A DNA stretch of 64,000 bases from Bacteroidales bacterium (GCA_004557825.1 SFFL01000010.1:12774-76773); one strand, 5' to 3'. Positions 16,274 to 26,930 are shown, counted from the first letter of the stretch. The notes: generated by a model not told the origin, from the letters alone. Numbers and translations: made by a program.

Positions 16274-16562
16274 TTTTGTTGACAATTTGGGTGGTTTCTG
16301 CTTCTGTCGGCGCTATCTCTGTGGAAGCACGGAGCGGGGAGCTGAGGGCAGTCGGAGCCGGGGTGGCGAGTGCGGGGCTTGTCGATCGTCCGCATTGCCG
16401 GGGTGGCTTCAGCCGGCGGCCGGGGTCGCACCTTTGAGGAAGGGGGCGGGGCGCCCGGGGCTGTCGGGTTGGCTGTCATCTTCTCCCCTCCCCGGCCCGC
16501 TGAAGGGGCGCGGAGGGTTGAAGCAGGGACCGGTTACCGGTTGGGGTGCTGGAGAGGGAGTA
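16274..16562 (-). other. GC-rich 289-bp spacer between rpsC and rplP
   Basis: No gene identified. The sequence is very GC-rich with purine/pyrimidine strand bias and contains the near-palindrome ACCGGT-T-ACCGGT at 16529-16541. Reading frames across it are open mainly because of composition and give Ala/Pro/Arg-rich nonsense. It is one of several such spacers in the superoperon. Confidence 0.55.
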
Positions 16563-17321
16563 TTAACGACGGCTGTCGGAGGATGCAGCGCGGGGCTTGC
16601 GGAAACCGCCGCGGCGCTCGCCGCGATGGTCGTCGCGGCCACGGTTGTTGCCGCCTTCCTTAGCAGTGTTGGTGAAATTGGGAGCAAGGTCGCGCTTGCC
16701 GTAGACTTCGCCACGGCAGATCCATACCTTTACACCTACGACACCTACCTTGGTGTGTGCTTCCACCAGAGCGTAGTCGATGTCGGCGCGGAGGGTATGC
16801 AGCGGGGTGCGGCCTTCCTTGAACATCTCTGAGCGGGCCATTTCAGCGCCGTTGAGGCGGCCACTGACCTGAACCTTGATGCCTTCGGCGCCGGAGCGCA
16901 TTGTGGCTGCGATAGCCATCTTCACTGCGCGGCGGTAGGCAATCTTGCCTTCGATCTGGCGGGCGATGGTGCTGGCCACGATCTGAGCGTCGAGTTCGGG
17001 GCGTTTTACTTCAAAGATGTTGATCTGTACATCCTTGTCGGTGATTTTCTTGAGCTCTTCCTTGAGCTTGTCCACTTCGGAGCCGCCTTTGCCGATGATG
17101 AGGCCGGGGCGCGATGTGCACACGGTGATGGTGATGAGCTTAAGAGTGCGTTCGATCACGATACGTGATACGCTTGACTTGGCCAGGCGGACGTTGAGAT
17201 ATTTGCGGAGCTTGGAGTCTTCCAGCAGGGTGTCGCCGTATTTCTTACCGCCGAACCAGTTGGAGTCCCAGCCACGGATAACGCCGAGGCGGTTGCTGAT
17301 CGGATTTACTTTCTGTCCCAT
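16563..17321 (-). CDS. rpsC: 30S ribosomal protein S3
   Basis: 252 residues, longer than the E. coli protein (233). MGQKVNPISNRLGVIRGWDS opens the protein, the KH domain carries RPGLIIGKGGSEVDKLKEEL, and the C-terminal domain has SGRLNGAEMARSEMFKEGRT then DIDYALVEAHTKVGVVGVKV. S3 lies at the mRNA entry tunnel and contributes to helicase activity. The extra C-terminal ~25 residues are Arg/Gly/Asn-rich (NNRGRDDHRGERRGGFRKPR), an RGG-like tail. It is 3 bp after rplV. Confidence 0.98.
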   Translation of the reverse strand: MGQKVNPISNRLGVIRGWDSNWFGGKKYGDTLLEDSKLRKYLNVRLAKSSVSRIVIERTLKLITITVCTSRPGLIIGKGGSEVDKLKEELKKITDKDVQINIFEVKRPELDAQIVASTIARQIEGKIAYRRAVKMAIAATMRSGAEGIKVQVSGRLNGAEMARSEMFKEGRTPLHTLRADIDYALVEAHTKVGVVGVKVWICRGEVYGKRDLAPNFTNTAKEGGNNRGRDDHRGERRGGFRKPRAASSDSRR

Positions 17322-17324
17322 AGG

Positions 17325-17735
17325 TTAGTCTTTTACCTGAGCGTTGTCGATAGTGTCAACGATGAGAGTGACATGGTTGGCACGTTTACGGATACGGTAA
17401 CCGCGGCCCTGGGGAGCTGTGCGAAGGCGCTTGAGCATAGGGGCGGGGTTAACGAAGATTGTGGAGATATAGAGTTCGCCATTTTCGGCCTTGCGGTCGT
17501 TTTTGGCTTCCCAGTTGGCAATAGCCGAACGGAGGAGTTTCTCCATGCGAGCGGCAGCCTCCTTATTGGAGAACTTGAGGATGCCGAGGGCGCGGAAGAC
17601 TTCTTTGCCGCGCACCAGATCGGCCACGAGGCGCATCTTGCGAGGCGACGAGGGCACATTGGTGAGCTTGGCGAAAGCTACTTCCTTGCGGGCATCTTTC
17701 ATTGCCTGTGCGGAGTTCTTTTTTCTTACACCCAT
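17325..17735 (-). CDS. rplV: 50S ribosomal protein L22
   Basis: 136 residues. TNVPSSPRKMRLVADLVRGK and the beta-hairpin region APMLKRLRTAPQGRGYRIRK, which lines the exit tunnel at the macrolide site, identify L22. It ends DTIDNAQVKD. It is followed 3 bp later by rpsC; the 123-bp spacer before it (to rpsS) holds no visible gene. Confidence 0.98.
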   Translation of the reverse strand: MGVRKKNSAQAMKDARKEVAFAKLTNVPSSPRKMRLVADLVRGKEVFRALGILKFSNKEAAARMEKLLRSAIANWEAKNDRKAENGELYISTIFVNPAPMLKRLRTAPQGRGYRIRKRANHVTLIVDTIDNAQVKD

Positions 17736-17858
17736 TTTATTTGATGTCGGTTATTTTTGTTGTTTTAATGGCCTCTGCGCTACCTTCTGAAGGTTAAGCA
17801 TTGACAGTGGCGTGAAAGTTGAAATTAAAGGTTGGAATAAGCTTGATGTTTTCAAGGC

Positions 17859-18128
17859 TTATTTCTTTTTGTTGCCGGCGTGGCCGCGGAAGGTGCGGGT
17901 GGGGGCAAATTCGCCGAGCTTGTGGCCTACCATGTTCTCGGTTACGTAAACCGGGATAAACTTGTTGCCGTTATGCACGGCGAAAGTGTGGCCGACAAAA
18001 TCGGGGGCAATCATCGAAGCGCGGCTCCAGGTCTTGATAACGGCCTTTTTGCCGGAAGCTTCCATTGCGTTTACCTTCTTTTCAAGCTTTACGCTGATAA
18101 AGGGGCCTTTTTTAAGTGAACGACTCAT
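17859..18128 (-). CDS. rpsS: 30S ribosomal protein S19
   Basis: 89 residues: MSRSLKKGPFISVKLEKKVN at the start, then IKTWSRASMIAPDFVGHTFA and GHKLGEFAPTRTFRGHAGNK. S19 pairs with S13 in the 30S head and contacts bridge B1a. It is 35 bp after rplB in S10-operon order. Confidence 0.98.
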   Translation of the reverse strand: MSRSLKKGPFISVKLEKKVNAMEASGKKAVIKTWSRASMIAPDFVGHTFAVHNGNKFIPVYVTENMVGHKLGEFAPTRTFRGHAGNKKK

Positions 18129-18163
18129 TCGGTTCTGTCTTTGTTTAGAAGTTAGCTACGAGA

Positions 18164-18991
18164 TTACTTTTTCCTACGCTCGATAATATACTTCGAGGAG
18201 CTCTTCTTCGGAGCGCGTGTCTTGAGACCCTTTGAGTAGAGGCCTTTGCGCGAGCGGGGATGACCACCGGAAGCGCGGCCCTCGCCACCGCCCATGGGGT
18301 GGTCGACAGGGTTCATTACTACGCCACGGTTGTGAGGGCGACGGCCCAGCCAGCGGCTGCGACCGGCCTTACCGGAGGATTCGAGCGAGTGCTCGGAGTT
18401 ACCGACAACGCCTACAGTGGCTTTGCAGGTGCCGAGGATTTTGCGGGTTTCGCCTGAAGGGAGCTTCACGATGGCGTAGTCGCCTTCGCGGGATACAATC
18501 TGGGCGAAAGTGCCGGCGGAGCGAGCCATAAAGGCTCCCTGGCCGGGACGCAGCTCGATGTTGTGAACGACGGTACCGACGGGAATCTTGTTCAGAGGAA
18601 GTGCGTTGCCCACTTCGGGAGCAACATCGGGGCCGGAGACTACTGTCTGGCCGACTTCCAGTCCGTTGGGTGCAATGATGTAGGCTTTTGCGCCGTCAAC
18701 GTAGTAAAGCAGGGCGATGCGGGCCGAACGGTTAGGATCGTACTCGATGCTTTTTACTACGGCGGGCACGCCGTCTTTAGTTCTCTTGAAGTCGATGATG
18801 CGGTATTTGCGCTTGTGACCGCCGCCGATGTAGCGGGTGGTCAGGTGACCTTCGGCGTTACGGCCGCCGGTGCTGCGCTTGCCGACTGTAAGAGATTTTT
18901 CTGGCGTGGTAGCAGTGATTGTTCCCTTGAACACGCCAATAACTTTGTGTCTTTGCCCGGGTGTGGTGGGCTTGAATTTTCTTACTGCCAT
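18164..18991 (-). CDS. rplB: 50S ribosomal protein L2
   Basis: 275 residues. The OB and SH3-like domains show KRTKDGVPAVVKSIEYDPNR and the C-terminal RGVVMNPVDHPMGGGEGRAS loop, where the conserved histidine next to the peptidyl-transferase centre lies. L2 is needed for subunit joining. It is preceded by a 111-bp GC-rich spacer after rplW rather than the short gap usual in this operon. Confidence 0.98.
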   Translation of the reverse strand: MAVRKFKPTTPGQRHKVIGVFKGTITATTPEKSLTVGKRSTGGRNAEGHLTTRYIGGGHKRKYRIIDFKRTKDGVPAVVKSIEYDPNRSARIALLYYVDGAKAYIIAPNGLEVGQTVVSGPDVAPEVGNALPLNKIPVGTVVHNIELRPGQGAFMARSAGTFAQIVSREGDYAIVKLPSGETRKILGTCKATVGVVGNSEHSLESSGKAGRSRWLGRRPHNRGVVMNPVDHPMGGGEGRASGGHPRSRKGLYSKGLKTRAPKKSSSKYIIERRKK

Positions 18992-19102
18992 TTTTTGTTA
19001 ATGGATATCAAGCGGGAGCGGCGGCAGGGATGCCTCATTGACATAGGTCGGCCCGCGCTGAGGCGGGAGGCCGCGCCGGGGGCGCCGTCGCTTCCGGGGT
19101 GT
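18992..19102 (-). other. GC-rich 111-bp spacer between rplW and rplB
   Basis: Non-coding and strongly GC-rich, with a hairpin CCCGC (19052-19056) and GCGGG (19063-19067). In composition it resembles the spacers at 12812 and 16274. Nothing else recognisable. Confidence 0.5.
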
Positions 19103-19393
19103 TTAGATATTTGCGTAGAAATCAATGGTCTGGCCTTCGGCGAGAGTGATGAAGGCTTTTTTCCATTTGTCGGTTTTGCCGCGCAGCAGGCCGCTCTTGG
19201 TGTAGCGGGATTTGTTTTTGCCGCGGACAACGAGTGTGTTGACAGCCTCGACCTTCACGCCATAAAGCTTCTCGACCATATCTTTGATCTCGTACTTGTT
19301 GGCGTCGGGGGATACACGGAAGGTGTAGCGGTTGAGCTTATCGGTAAGCTTGGTGGCTGCCTCGGTTACAATGGGTTCGATATTTATTGCCAT
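19103..19393 (-). CDS. rplW: 50S ribosomal protein L23
   Basis: 96 residues: IEPIVTEAATKLTDKLNRYT at the start, FRVSPDANKYEIKDMVEKLY, then VKVEAVNTLVVRGKNKSRYT. L23 is at the tunnel exit and is the docking point of trigger factor and SRP. It is 19 bp after rplD. Confidence 0.97.
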   Translation of the reverse strand: MAINIEPIVTEAATKLTDKLNRYTFRVSPDANKYEIKDMVEKLYGVKVEAVNTLVVRGKNKSRYTKSGLLRGKTDKWKKAFITLAEGQTIDFYANI

Positions 19394-19412
19394 TATTGTG
19401 TCCTCCTGAAGA

Positions 19413-20033
19413 TTAGAGTTTGTTTACGATTTCGACAGCGCTCTCGGTGATCACTACAGCTGCGTTGTTCATCACAGCGTAAGTGTTCAGGTCGGCGGCA
19501 CGCATGATGCGAGTGTCGGGGATGTTGCGGGCCGAGAGGGCTACGTTGGCATCGGCGGCTGCAGTGACGAAGAGGTTCTTCTTGCCTGCTACCTTGAGGT
19601 TGTTCTGCACTTCTGCGAAGCTCTTTGTCTTGGGGGCTTCGAAGGTGAAGTCTTCCACAACTGTAATCTGGCCTTCCTTAGCCTTGAGCGACAGGGCCGA
19701 GCGGCGGGCGAGATTTTTGAGCTTCTTGTTGAGTTTGAAACGGTAGTCGCGCGGACGGGGACCGAAAACACGGCCACCGCCTACGAGCACGGGCGAGTTG
19801 ATGTCGCCGATACGCGAGCCGCCGCCACCCTTCTGCTTGTGGAGCTTGCGGGTAGAGCCGGAAACTTCGCTGCGCTCTTTTGACTTGTGTGTGCCCTGGC
19901 GCTGGTTGGCCAGGAACTGCTTCACGTCGAGGTAGATGGCGTGTTCGTTAACGTCGATGGCGAACACCTCGTTGTTGAGGACTGCCTTGCGGCCTGTGTC
20001 CTCACCTTTTATATTATAAATTGCGAGTTCCAT
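19413..20033 (-). CDS. rplD: 50S ribosomal protein L4
   Basis: 206 residues. The internal tunnel loop (KLHKQKGGGGSRIGDINSPV, GGGRVFGPRPRDYRFKLNKK) is diagnostic. L4 is also the translational and transcriptional repressor of the S10 operon in enterobacteria; no equivalent leader was recognised here. It lies 5 bp after rplC. Confidence 0.98.
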   Translation of the reverse strand: MELAIYNIKGEDTGRKAVLNNEVFAIDVNEHAIYLDVKQFLANQRQGTHKSKERSEVSGSTRKLHKQKGGGGSRIGDINSPVLVGGGRVFGPRPRDYRFKLNKKLKNLARRSALSLKAKEGQITVVEDFTFEAPKTKSFAEVQNNLKVAGKKNLFVTAAADANVALSARNIPDTRIMRAADLNTYAVMNNAAVVITESAVEIVNKL

Positions 20034-20038
20034 TGACT

Positions 20039-20656
20039 TTACTTCTCTATCATTACGATTGAACCTTTACTTCCGGGGATTGAACCCTTGATCATCATCA
20101 CGTTGTGTTCGGGGATGATCTTGACTACCTTGAGGTTTTGAACGGTTACACGTTCGTTGCCTGTCTGGCCGGCCATGCGCATGCCTTTGAACACTTTCGC
20201 GGGGTAGGAGCAGGCGCCGATCGAACCGGGGGCACGAAGGCGGTCGTCCTGACCGTGGGTAGCCTGGCCGACACCGCCGAAGCCGTGACGCTTTACTACA
20301 CCCTGGAAGCCTTTACCTTTGCTGGTGCCGACAATGTCGACAAAATCGTCTTCCGAGAAGAGGTCCACTGTGATTGTGTCGCCGAGTTTATACTCGCCGT
20401 CGAAACCTTTGAACTCGGCCAAGTGGCGCTTGGGTTCTACGCCGGCTTTCTTGAAGTGACCGAGCTCGGGCTTTGTGCAGTGTTTTTCTTTCTGCTCCTC
20501 AAAGCCGAGCTGGATGGCGTTGTAGCCATCGGTCTCAACAGTCTTAACCTGGCATACCACACAAGGACCTACTTCGATAACAGTGCACGGAACATTCTTT
20601 CCGTCGGCACTGAAAACGGATGTCATTCCGATTTTCTTTCCTAATAATCCTGGCAT
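20039..20656 (-). CDS. rplC: 50S ribosomal protein L3
   Basis: 205 residues. MPGLLGKKIGMTSVFSADGK opens the protein and FQGVVKRHGFGGVGQATHGQ carries the conserved Gln that PrmB methylates in many bacteria. The central extension reaches the peptidyl-transferase centre, where L3 changes are known to give pleuromutilin resistance. It is 64 bp after rpsJ and 5 bp before rplD. Confidence 0.98.
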   Translation of the reverse strand: MPGLLGKKIGMTSVFSADGKNVPCTVIEVGPCVVCQVKTVETDGYNAIQLGFEEQKEKHCTKPELGHFKKAGVEPKRHLAEFKGFDGEYKLGDTITVDLFSEDDFVDIVGTSKGKGFQGVVKRHGFGGVGQATHGQDDRLRAPGSIGACSYPAKVFKGMRMAGQTGNERVTVQNLKVVKIIPEHNVMMIKGSIPGSKGSIVMIEK

Positions 20657-20720
20657 TTCAGTATTGTATTTGTTAAGAATAGTGTTTCTTTATTGTTCAA
20701 ATCAGTCGTTTACCGGGGCA

Positions 20721-21026
20721 TCAGACCTTGATTTCGACTTCCACACCGCTGGGGAGCTCGAGCTTCATAAGGGCGTCGACAGTCTTGGCTGTGGAGTTGT
20801 AGATGTCGATAAGGCGCTTGAAGCTGGAGAGCTGGAACTGCTCGCGGCTCTTCTTGTTTACGAAGGTGGAGCGGTTGACGGTGAAGATGCGCTTGTGGGT
20901 GGGCAGGGGAATGGGGCCCGAGATTACAGCGCCGGTAGCCTTGACGGTCTTTACGATCTTCTCGGCCGACTTGTCTACGAGGTTGTGGTCGTAGGATTTG
21001 AGTTTGATTCTGATTTTCTGGCTCAT
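20721..21026 (-). CDS. rpsJ: 30S ribosomal protein S10
   Basis: 101 residues. MSQKIRIKLKSYDHNLVDKS and PLPTHKRIFTVNRSTFVNKK are the S10 signature. S10 is in the 30S head and, in free form, is the NusE partner of NusB in antitermination. It follows fusA after a 109-bp GC-rich spacer. Confidence 0.98.
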   Translation of the reverse strand: MSQKIRIKLKSYDHNLVDKSAEKIVKTVKATGAVISGPIPLPTHKRIFTVNRSTFVNKKSREQFQLSSFKRLIDIYNSTAKTVDALMKLELPSGVEVEIKV

Positions 21027-21135
21027 TTTCGAGACAATGATTATTAATTGTGTATATTGCCCTCGCGGGGAGGGTTTATCGGGGCGGAGGAGTCAAGAAT
21101 CATTTGCTGTCTCCCCCGCCCGTGATAGTCGGGGT

Positions 21136-23262
<2,127 letters not shown>

Positions 23263-23298
23263 TTTTAGTTGTGTAGGAATCTGTTAAATCAATGTGGC

Positions 23299-23775
23299 TC
23301 AGAAGCGGAAGTGTGCGAATGCGCGGTTGGCCTCGGCCATCTTGTGCATATCTTCCTTGCGCTTGAATGCGCCGCCCTGGTCGTTGAAGGCATCCATGAT
23401 TTCAGAGGCGAGTTTGTCGCTCATGGTCTTGCCGCCACGCTTGCGTGCATAATTGATGAGGTTTTTCATTGATATTGACTCCTTGCGGTCGGGGCGGATT
23501 TCGGTAGGAACCTGGAATGTGGCGCCACCTACACGGCGGCTCTTAACCTCGACCTGGGGTGTTACGTTCTCGAGAGCTTTTTTCCAGATTTCGAGAGCGG
23601 TCTTCTCTTCGTTCTGCATCTTGGCCTTCACGGTCTCCAGAGCAGTGTAGAAGATGGAGTAGGCTGTGTTCTTTTTGCCGTCGTACATCAGATGGTTAAC
23701 GAACTTCGATACCTTTACGTCATGGAAGACGGGATCGGGCAGTACGACGCGTTTCTTTGGCTTTGCTTTTCTCAT
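23299..23775 (-). CDS. rpsG: 30S ribosomal protein S7
   Basis: 158 residues: MRKAKPKKRVVLPDPVFHDV, VEVKSRRVGGATFQVPTEIR and KREDMHKMAEANRAFAHFRF-type termini identify S7. It is the primary organiser of the 16S 3' major domain and lines the E site. It lies 36 bp before fusA. The gap after rpsL is 192 bp. Confidence 0.98.
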   Translation of the reverse strand: MRKAKPKKRVVLPDPVFHDVKVSKFVNHLMYDGKKNTAYSIFYTALETVKAKMQNEEKTALEIWKKALENVTPQVEVKSRRVGGATFQVPTEIRPDRKESISMKNLINYARKRGGKTMSDKLASEIMDAFNDQGGAFKRKEDMHKMAEANRAFAHFRF

Positions 23776-23967
23776 TGTTTAAAAGAAGCGTTTGTTTTTG
23801 CTTTTTCGTGGCTGGTGTCTTCTTCAGCCCGGCGGCCTCTGCCGCGGAGCTTACTCAACCGTTGTCAGCTCGAGGAATCAAAAACGGGGTTTGAAACTTG
23901 GGTTGATTCTTCGTGGTGCTTTTAGTAAATGCTTCACCGCACACCTATATATAATAGGCGTATACGA
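23776..23967 (-). other. 192-bp spacer between rpsL and rpsG
   Basis: No gene seen. Two structures are visible: a small hairpin CCTAT/ATAGG at 23944-23958, directly beyond the rpsL stop, and an inverted repeat GAATCAA (23875-23881) with TTGATTC (23903-23909) that encloses AAAC-GGG-GTTT. On the minus strand neither has a strong T-run, so attenuation is possible but unproven. Confidence 0.45.
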
Positions 23968-24357
23968 TTACTTCTTGGCAGCACCTGCCTTCGGACGCTT
24001 GGCTCCGTATTTGGAGCGACGCTGTGTACGATCCTTGACACCGGAGGTATCGAGGGTACCGCGGACGATGTGGTAACGTACACCGGGAAGGTCCTTTACA
24101 CGGCCGCCGCGAACCAGCACGATTGAGTGCTCCTGCAGGTTGTGACCTTCACCGGGGATGTAGGAGTTGACCTCCTTGCCGTTGGTAAGGCGCACACGGG
24201 CAACTTTACGCATTGCCGAGTTAGGTTTCTTAGGGGTTGTGGTGTACACGCGCACGCAGACACCGCGACGCTGAGGACAGCTGTCCAGAGCCGGCGACTT
24301 ACTCTTGTCTACGAGAGTCTCGCGTCCTTTTCTCACTAATTGCTGAATAGTAGGCAT
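23968..24357 (-). CDS. rpsL: 30S ribosomal protein S12
   Basis: 129 residues. TPKKPNSAMRKVARVRLTNG and GEGHNLQEHSIVLVRGGRVK are the conserved decoding-centre loops. Lysines 43 and 88, sites where changes cause streptomycin resistance in other species, are the sensitive wild-type residues. It is the first gene of the superoperon, about 160 nt downstream of a consensus promoter. Confidence 0.98.
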   Translation of the reverse strand: MPTIQQLVRKGRETLVDKSKSPALDSCPQRRGVCVRVYTTTPKKPNSAMRKVARVRLTNGKEVNSYIPGEGHNLQEHSIVLVRGGRVKDLPGVRYHIVRGTLDTSGVKDRTQRRSKYGAKRPKAGAAKK

Positions 24358-24524
24358 CTTAGTTTTTTAGTCGGTTTTTAACTTTTTATTATTCTTCTAA
24401 TGTTGCTTTCTCATTTAAGCGTGCTTCGTAGAGCACCGGCGACACACACCGATAGCGCACTATACACCTCTGATAATCAAAAGATTACAGTTTGCATTCG
24501 TGCACAATGCTCCTAAAAGCGTTG

Positions 24525-24556
24525 CAAAATTACAACTTTTTCTCCTGATTACCAAA
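24525..24556 (-). promoter_or_regulatory. Promoter of the rpsL-led superoperon
   Basis: Minus strand TTTG (24553-24556), a 20-bp spacer, then TAATTTTG (24525-24532), matching the Bacteroidetes TTTG-N19/20-TAnnTTTG form. Transcription would start near 24519, giving a ~160-nt leader before rpsL. The remaining 24358-24711 gap otherwise holds only this leader and the dnaX upstream region. Confidence 0.85.
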
Positions 24557-24685
24557 CCTTTCCACAACTTTTTTTCAAATTATTTTTCCTCAACCCCGTC
24601 AGCCTGGCCGCCCCATCTTTTGTCCCTCGCCCCTCTCCCGCAAAAAATTATTCCGGCAAGAGAGGGAAAATCATCCGGAAAATAT

Positions 24686-24693
24686 TACCTTTG
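24686..24693 (+). promoter_or_regulatory. Likely dnaX promoter, -7 box
   Basis: TACCTTTG matches TAnnTTTG and lies 18 bp before the dnaX ATG, which would leave a leader of only about 10-14 nt. No TTTG at the -33 spacing. Confidence 0.6.
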
Positions 24694-24711
24694 TAAAAAT
24701 TTATCTCCCCA

Positions 24712-26595
24712 ATGGAAGAATCATATATTGTCTCGGCCCGAAAATACCGCCCCTCCACATTCTCATCGGTTGTGGGGCAGAAAGCCCTGACAGCAACCCT
24801 GCGCAACGCCATACAGACCAACCGTCTGGCCCACGCCTACCTCTTCTGCGGTTCTCGCGGTGTAGGCAAGACCACCTGCGCCCGTATCTTTGCGAAAACC
24901 ATCAACTGCGCCAACCCCACCCCGCAGGGCGACCCCTGCAACGAGTGCCCATCCTGCAAGGCATTCAACGAAAACCGGTCGCTCAACATCATCGAGCTTG
25001 ACGCAGCCTCAAATAACTCTGTCGACGACATCCGCGCCCTCACCGATCAGGTGCAGATTCCGCCAGTCGATGGTAAATACCGCGTGTTCATCGTCGATGA
25101 GGTGCATATGCTCTCTCAAGCCGCCTTCAATGCCTTCCTCAAAACCCTTGAGGAACCGCCGGCCCACGCCATCTTCATTCTGGCCACCACCGAGAAGCAC
25201 AAAATCATCCCCACGATTCTATCCCGCTGCCAGATCTACGATTTCAAGCGCATCACCATCAACGATATAATCGACCATCTGGCCTACGTAGCTTCCTGCG
25301 AGAATATCACCGCCGAACGTCCGGCGCTCACCGTTATCGCCCGTAAGGCCGACGGCGCTATGCGCGACGCACTCTCGATTTTCGACCAAGTGGCAGCATC
25401 CTCCCGAGGAAACATCACCTACGAGTCGACCATCGAGAACCTCAATATTCTCGACCAGCGCTACTACGGCAAACTGGTGGAGGCATTCCGCGCGGGCGAC
25501 GTACCCACAGCGCTCCTCATCTACAAGGAGATTCGCGACCGGGGCTTCGACACCTACTTCTTCCTCTCCGGTCTGGCCGGATATCTGCGCGACCTGATGG
25601 CCGCCTCCAATCCGCAGACACAAGCCTTGCTCGACACCGATAACGAGACGCTCCAGCAGATGGCCGAACAAGCCAAGGGTCTGCCGCCGCAATTCTTCTA
25701 CGCGGCGATGAGCCTGTGCAACGACGCCGATATGGCCTACCGCACAGCCTCCTCCAAGACCTTCCTTGCCGAGCTGTTGCTCATAAAATTATGCCAACTA
25801 CTCAGCCCCTCCCCCACCTCTGACACAGCTCAGACGGCCGGCACCGGAGAGGGGCTGAAACCCATCAAGCCGGCCACACCCCAAGCTGCCCAAGCTGCGG
25901 CGCCCGCCCCGGCTGCTCAGCCTGCTCCCGCTGCCCAGTCTGCAGCGGCTGCTCCTGCCCCGGCCGCTCCCGCTGATAACTTAGCTAATTTAGCTAACTT
26001 AGCTAATGTAGCGCCCGCGGCAGCCCAGCCCGCGGCAGCCCAGCCCGCTGTCGGCGCTCCTGCAGCAGCGCCGACAGCGATCTCTGCGGCTCCTGCGGCA
26101 GCCCCCGCCGCGCCGAAGCGCGCGGCTGTGCACCGCGGCAAATCGCATGTGAGCCTCCGCGATGCCTTCCAGAACGAAGGAAGCCAGCAGGCCGCCACAT
26201 CCGCAGCGCCCGCCAAAGCTCTGCGCGCCACACCTTTCACCGACGAAAATCTCAGCAACGCCTGGGACAGCTACATCCAGGCCAATCCCAAGGCCCACGT
26301 ACTCATCAACACTATGCGCGCCTCGCGGCCTTTCCGCAAGAGCGCCGACACCCCGGAGCTTGAAATGACCGTGGCCAATCAGCCTCAGGTGGATGTGATG
26401 ACCCAGGAAATGCCCTCCCTGCTGAACCATCTTCGCAACACGCTCTCCAACGACCATATCACAATCAATATCAGCGTCAACGAAGACCCTAACGCTCCAT
26501 CTGCGTGGAACGATCGCGAACTGCTACGCCATCTCATCGAGACCAATCCCAACGTAGCTACCCTCGTAAAAGACCTTCGCCTCTCAATCACCTGA
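24712..26595 (+). CDS. dnaX: DNA polymerase III subunit gamma/tau
   Basis: 627 residues. The clamp-loader ATPase has the P-loop GSRGVGKT (47-54), a zinc module with C66, C76, C79 and C82, and DEVH (129-132). Domain III follows to about 360. A long Ala/Pro-rich linker (about 385-485) leads to a tau-like C-terminal domain that should bind the polymerase or helicase. Residues 424-432 (LANLANLAN) are encoded by a perfect-phase 9-bp DNA repeat (25981-26007). I saw no clear programmed-frameshift signal for a separate gamma product. The clamp loader puts the beta clamp on primed DNA. Confidence 0.96.
   Translation: MEESYIVSARKYRPSTFSSVVGQKALTATLRNAIQTNRLAHAYLFCGSRGVGKTTCARIFAKTINCANPTPQGDPCNECPSCKAFNENRSLNIIELDAASNNSVDDIRALTDQVQIPPVDGKYRVFIVDEVHMLSQAAFNAFLKTLEEPPAHAIFILATTEKHKIIPTILSRCQIYDFKRITINDIIDHLAYVASCENITAERPALTVIARKADGAMRDALSIFDQVAASSRGNITYESTIENLNILDQRYYGKLVEAFRAGDVPTALLIYKEIRDRGFDTYFFLSGLAGYLRDLMAASNPQTQALLDTDNETLQQMAEQAKGLPPQFFYAAMSLCNDADMAYRTASSKTFLAELLLIKLCQLLSPSPTSDTAQTAGTGEGLKPIKPATPQAAQAAAPAPAAQPAPAAQSAAAAPAPAAPADNLANLANLANVAPAAAQPAAAQPAVGAPAAAPTAISAAPAAAPAAPKRAAVHRGKSHVSLRDAFQNEGSQQAATSAAPAKALRATPFTDENLSNAWDSYIQANPKAHVLINTMRASRPFRKSADTPELEMTVANQPQVDVMTQEMPSLLNHLRNTLSNDHITINISVNEDPNAPSAWNDRELLRHLIETNPNVATLVKDLRLSIT
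25981..26007 (+). repeat. 9-bp tandem repeat within dnaX
   Basis: Three TTAGCTAAN units at 25981, 25990 and 25999 encode LAN-LAN-LAN in the low-complexity linker. The TTAGCTA core recurs with the same 9-bp period in the non-coding array at 47474. Confidence 0.85.
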
Positions 26596-26650
26596 ACCCG
26601 GCTCCCCAAAGCGCCTGACCCGGCTCCCCCAAAGCGCCTGACCCGGCCCT
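26596..26650. repeat. 22-bp tandem repeat between convergent genes
   Basis: About two and a half copies of a unit like CCCGGCTCCCCAAAGCGCCT follow the dnaX stop and end at the stop of the convergent DUF2007 gene. Confidence 0.7.
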
Positions 26651-26881
26651 TCAGTCGCCGCAGGAGCGCAGCAACTCACGGGCATGCGCCGCCATCGATG
26701 CCGGCACCATCAGTTGCAGCGGCGTCCACGTGTCGGTCATAGGGAGCACCGACGCAATAGTCTGATTCGACACCTCGCACGGTATGCCTGCATTGCGCAG
26801 CATCCCGGCAGCGATTTCAGCCTCCTGAATGGTGGAGAAATTACCAATTGTAGCCATAACGGCATCTCTTTCGCGATTCAT
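26651..26881 (-). CDS. DUF2007-family small protein
   Basis: 76 residues from the ATG at 26881; an internal ATG at 26857 (MATIGNFSTIQEAEIAAGML) is an equally good start and both lie downstream of the predicted transcription start. The pattern of a short beta-strand, the helix EAEIAAGMLRNAGIPCEVSN, and a second half ending in ARELLRSCGD matches DUF2007, described as a putative signal-transducing domain related to PII-like folds. The role is not known. It converges on dnaX. Confidence 0.8.
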   Translation of the reverse strand: MNRERDAVMATIGNFSTIQEAEIAAGMLRNAGIPCEVSNQTIASVLPMTDTWTPLQLMVPASMAAHARELLRSCGD

Positions 26882-26898
26882 AGCAGTTGATTTTCCCA

Positions 26899-26930
26899 CA
26901 AATATAAGCCGAAAAAGTTAAAGACGCAAA
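26899..26930 (-). promoter_or_regulatory. Promoter of the DUF2007 gene
   Basis: Minus strand TTTG (26927-26930), a 20-bp spacer and TATATTTG (26899-26906). The start of transcription is expected near 26893, which rules out coding starts above that point. Confidence 0.78.

Noticed and set aside
16111..16714. Ala/Pro/Arg-rich frames over the GC-rich spacer in the S10 operon
   Set aside because: Low-complexity translations caused by base composition, overlapping the real rplP and rpsC genes.
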